A DNA stretch of 7,369 nt from Pseudobdellovibrionaceae bacterium (lineage in GTDB: Bacteria; Bdellovibrionota; Bdellovibrionia; Bdellovibrionales; JAMPXM01): contig JAEUWE010000311.1 of the NCBI GenBank assembly GCA_016791465.1, positions 1 to 7,369 on the forward strand. The letters are read 5' to 3'. This document shows, piece after piece, positions 5,532 through 7,369 of the stretch (position 1 is the stretch's first letter; every line of letters begins with the position of its first letter). The position numbers and the translations under genes were made by a program. The notes under the pieces were generated by a model. It saw nothing but the letters and a program-made list of their open reading frames with translations. It did no database searches and had not been told where the DNA came from.

Positions 5532-6464
5532 TTACGCGCGGCCACCACGCTCAAGTGGGCGAATGCCCTCCATCACAGCCATCGCAGTTGAGATCATCGC
5601 CGACGGATCATTCACATTCGAAGGAACAATAATGGCACGAGCATCATAGGCAATCTGCCCAAACTGCTTCACATACTCTTCAGCGATCTTCAGCTTTGCC
5701 GCCTGATCCCCGCCAGGCGCATTCAACACCTGAGCAATCGCGCTCAAACCTTCAGCCGTTGCATTGGCAACCGCGAGAATCGCCTGCGCCTTACCTTCCG
5801 CTTCGTTGATTTGTTTCTGGCGATCGGCTTCTGAAGCCTTAATCGTCTCCTGCTTCAAACCCTCAGCCCGATTGATCTTCGAATCGCGATCCGCCTCTGA
5901 CGTCAAAACGTTTGCGCGCTTTTCTCGTTCGGCACGCATCTGTTTTTCCATCGCCTCCAAAACATCTTTGGGCGGCTGGATCGACTTGATCTCGTAACGC
6001 AAAACCTTCACTCCCCACGGTTCCATCGCGCTTTCAATCGCGATGATCACAGCGCTATTGATCTTATCGCGCTCTTCAAACGTGCGATCGAGATCGATCT
6101 TTCCGATTTCTGAACGAAGCGTCGTCTGTGCCAGCTGGACAACCGCCTGAACATAGTCGCTGATACCGTAGCTCGCCTTGATTGGATCGACGACACGAAA
6201 GAACAAGACGCCATCGATATGCACCGAGACATTGTCTTTGGTGATACAAACCTGAGCTGGAATATCGAGGACGATCTCCTTCAGCGAGTGCTGATAGCGA
6301 ATCACATCGACAAACGGAACGACGACGTGAAGGCCCGCCTGCATCGTATTCTGAAATTTTCCAAGGCGTTCCAAAATCCAAACTTCCTGTTGGGGTACAA
6401 TGCGAACGGCCCGCACCAAGAAGATCCCAACAAAGATAATAAAGAACAGTGCGAATACGGACAT
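5532..6464 (-). CDS. qmcA: SPFH/band 7 (stomatin-family) membrane protein, QmcA-like
   Basis: From the chosen start the protein has 310 residues: a single N-terminal membrane anchor (1-18, 'MSVFALFFIIFVGIFLV'), then an SPFH domain from about 20 to 190 with the family's 'RIVPQQEVWILERLGKF', 'GLHVVVPFVD', 'LDIPAQVCITKDNVSV' and 'WGVKVLRYEIKSIQPP'. An Ala/Glu/Lys-rich coiled coil (about 175-250) carries EADR and EAEG repeats, followed by a C-terminal segment needed for oligomerisation in relatives. Such proteins form large cage-like rings in the membrane and mark microdomains, often regulating quality-control proteases. It pairs with an upstream nfeD-like gene, as in E. coli qmcA-ybbJ and many other genomes. 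Two starts compete: ATG at 6485 overlaps the nfeD stop (ATGA), but ATG at 6464 has GGTGGA 6 nt upstream and begins right at the membrane helix, so it is preferred. The gene converges on rsgA. Confidence 0.93.
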   Translation of the reverse strand: MSVFALFFIIFVGIFLVRAVRIVPQQEVWILERLGKFQNTMQAGLHVVVPFVDVIRYQHSLKEIVLDIPAQVCITKDNVSVHIDGVLFFRVVDPIKASYGISDYVQAVVQLAQTTLRSEIGKIDLDRTFEERDKINSAVIIAIESAMEPWGVKVLRYEIKSIQPPKDVLEAMEKQMRAEREKRANVLTSEADRDSKINRAEGLKQETIKASEADRQKQINEAEGKAQAILAVANATAEGLSAIAQVLNAPGGDQAAKLKIAEEYVKQFGQIAYDARAIIVPSNVNDPSAMISTAMAVMEGIRPLERGGRA

Positions 6465-6470
6465 CTCACT

Positions 6471-6476
6471 TCCACC
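6471..6476 (-). promoter_or_regulatory. Ribosome binding site selecting the inner start of the SPFH gene
   Basis: On the minus strand GGTGGA lies 6 nt before the ATG at 6464 and inside the seven extra codons of the longer 6485 start. It favours the shorter protein, whose first residues form the membrane anchor. Confidence 0.55.
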
Positions 6477-6481
6477 GAATA

Positions 6482-6919
6482 TCATTGGCCCACTCTTTCG
6501 ATCATCAATTTGATCCCACTTGTTTGTATCACTCGTACACGATCACCCGCCGCAATCGCCGAGGTTCCCGAATTCACAACAGTCCACGGCGCCCCCTGAT
6601 AGAGCATTGCGCCTTCAGCACCGACAGCAAGATCGCGATCTGCCGTAAACTCTGACTTCGAATCCACCGCAAAACCCGGAGACGGTCTCGCCGCCATGCG
6701 CGCGCGAATCCATTTTCGACCGACCGCTAAGCCCAATAGACCAAGCACACCGAAGACGATGAGCTGCACGTCGTTTGGCATCGGCATGATCGCAACAGCG
6801 ACCGCCATAATCAGGGCCGCCGCCGCAAAAAATACGAGCACAAAACTGGTTGTTAAAATTTCGCCGGCAAAAAGAATGGCCGAGAGCGCTGCCCACATCC
6901 AAAAGGGATTCATTTCCAT
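6482..6919 (-). CDS. NfeD-like short membrane protein (partner of SPFH protein)
   Basis: The protein has 145 residues: three hydrophobic segments (about 5-22, 24-46, 51-68), a short basic stretch ('GRKWIRARMAARP', 67-79), then a soluble domain of about 50 residues (95-144) with the OB-fold pattern of short NfeD proteins: 'LAVGAEGAMLYQGAPWTV', 'AGDRVRVIQTSGIKLMIE'. It lacks the ClpP-like protease domain of long NfeD, so it is the NfeD1b class, which acts with the adjacent stomatin-family protein. The gene order and 4-bp overlap with the SPFH frame agree. Start: ATG at 6919 is used. A second ATG at 6913 has GAGAG 7 nt before it and may be the real start, shortening the protein by two residues. 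The upstream gap to the peroxidase gene is 105 bp. Confidence 0.9.
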   Translation of the reverse strand: MEMNPFWMWAALSAILFAGEILTTSFVLVFFAAAALIMAVAVAIMPMPNDVQLIVFGVLGLLGLAVGRKWIRARMAARPSPGFAVDSKSEFTADRDLAVGAEGAMLYQGAPWTVVNSGTSAIAAGDRVRVIQTSGIKLMIERVGQ

Positions 6920-6973
6920 ACTCTCGATTGGACGCTAGCCGACGGTTTTCGTCATCAAAAACGAACATCGATC

Positions 6974-7004
6974 AGACCCGACAATCGACCAGGACGTCGG
7001 GTCT
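6974..7004 (-). terminator. Hairpin after the cytochrome c peroxidase gene, possible terminator
   Basis: Perfect 9-bp arms AGACCCGAC (6974-6982) and GTCGGGTCT (6996-7004) surround a 13-nt loop, between the peroxidase stop and the nfeD-like gene. Read on the minus strand, a run of five T follows, but 12 nt beyond the stem, so it is not a classical terminator. It could instead be an operator or a transcript-end stabiliser. Confidence 0.4.
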
Positions 7005-7024
7005 CAGCAAAATACTGACAGAAT

Positions 7025-7369
7025 TCAGTCGACGAAGGCCGAGTTCGGGTAAGCCGGCAAACGCGGCATCTCTTGCTTTGGGAACTCGCCGGTCAGGCTG
7101 TTCAAGAATGCAACGATCGACTTGATCTCACTTTTCGAAAGATCTTTGCCAAGCTGCACTTTGCCCATCACACGGACCGCTTCGCTTAAGTCAGCAACAG
7201 CACCATTGTGAAAATACGGCGCCGTCAGCGCGATGTTGCGCAAAGTCGGAACACGCCATGTGTTCTTATCGCCTTCATTCTTTGTTACATCAAAGCGCCC
7301 CAGGTCTTTCGAGAAGCCATAGGCCTTCTCAATGTTCGCATCCGGCATCAACGGGAACTTCTGATAAAA
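7025..7369 (-). CDS. Di-haem cytochrome c peroxidase, C-terminal fragment (runs off the window)
   Basis: The frame is open to the right edge and encodes about 114 residues, starting inside the gene at 'FYQKFPLMPD'. The segment 'GRFDVTKNEGDKNTWRVPTLRNIALTAPYFHNGAVADL' features and the ending 'SIVAFLNSLTGEFP' are characteristic of the C-terminal haem domain of the CcpA/MauG family. These periplasmic enzymes reduce hydrogen peroxide to water with electrons from small c-type cytochromes. The CXXCH haem motifs and signal peptide would lie outside the window, so activity cannot be judged. The TTG and ATG codons near 7351 and 7348 are internal Leu-Met codons, not a start, because the family match continues upstream to the edge. 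The tail 'PKQEMPRLPAYPNS' is like those of bacterial CCPs. Probably its own transcription unit. Confidence 0.92.
   Translation of the reverse strand, partial: FYQKFPLMPDANIEKAYGFSKDLGRFDVTKNEGDKNTWRVPTLRNIALTAPYFHNGAVADLSEAVRVMGKVQLGKDLSKSEIKSIVAFLNSLTGEFPKQEMPRLPAYPNSAFVD

Noticed and set aside
6219..6599. 126-codon + strand frame across the SPFH/NfeD junction
   Set aside because: Antisense to both genes, whose families and overlap are certain.
7346..7351. Start codon for the peroxidase fragment (TTG or ATG)
   Set aside because: The family match continues upstream to the window edge, so these are internal codons of a truncated gene.

Overview
The window looks like chromosomal DNA of a Gram-negative bacterium. 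A partial di-haem cytochrome c peroxidase (periplasmic), a lone FliG-like protein with a coiled-coil tail, and a 2OG oxygenase carrying a TonB/AgmX-type C-terminal domain fit a predatory or deltaproteobacterial-type lineage such as Bdellovibrionota. That placement is from remembered family resemblance and is only moderately secure. Coding density is very high. No rRNA, tRNA, CRISPR array, insertion sequence or phage gene is visible.

Layout, left to right. (1) A FliG-like protein on + (13-774), possibly running in from upstream, converges on (2) a membrane-anchored left-handed beta-helix acyltransferase on - (783-1616), with 8 bp between the stop codons. (3) Three bases beyond that acyltransferase's start, a tightly packed + strand gene string begins: a TrmB-like methyltransferase (1620-2270), a 2OG-Fe(II) oxygenase fused to a TonB/AgmX-like C-terminal domain (2267-3196), MsrA (3200-3703), RsmE (3700-4395) and, after 53 bp, RsgA (4449-5459). 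It ends at an intrinsic terminator at 5482-5500. (4) A - strand pair follows: an NfeD-like membrane protein (6482-6919) overlapping a QmcA/stomatin-type SPFH protein (5532-6464). (5) At the right edge is the 3' end of a di-haem cytochrome c peroxidase on - (7025 to the edge), followed by a hairpin.

The + strand block has a clear theme: RNA and ribosome maturation (tRNA-type methyltransferase, 16S rRNA U1498 methyltransferase, 30S assembly GTPase) plus protein oxidation state (MsrA repair and an oxygenase of unknown substrate). The SPFH/NfeD pair is a standard membrane-microdomain module. The only clearly non-housekeeping proteins are the oxygenase fusion, the FliG-like protein and the stand-alone acyltransferase. 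No previously undescribed multi-gene system is evident; the oxygenase fusion inside the RNA-modification operon is the best lead.
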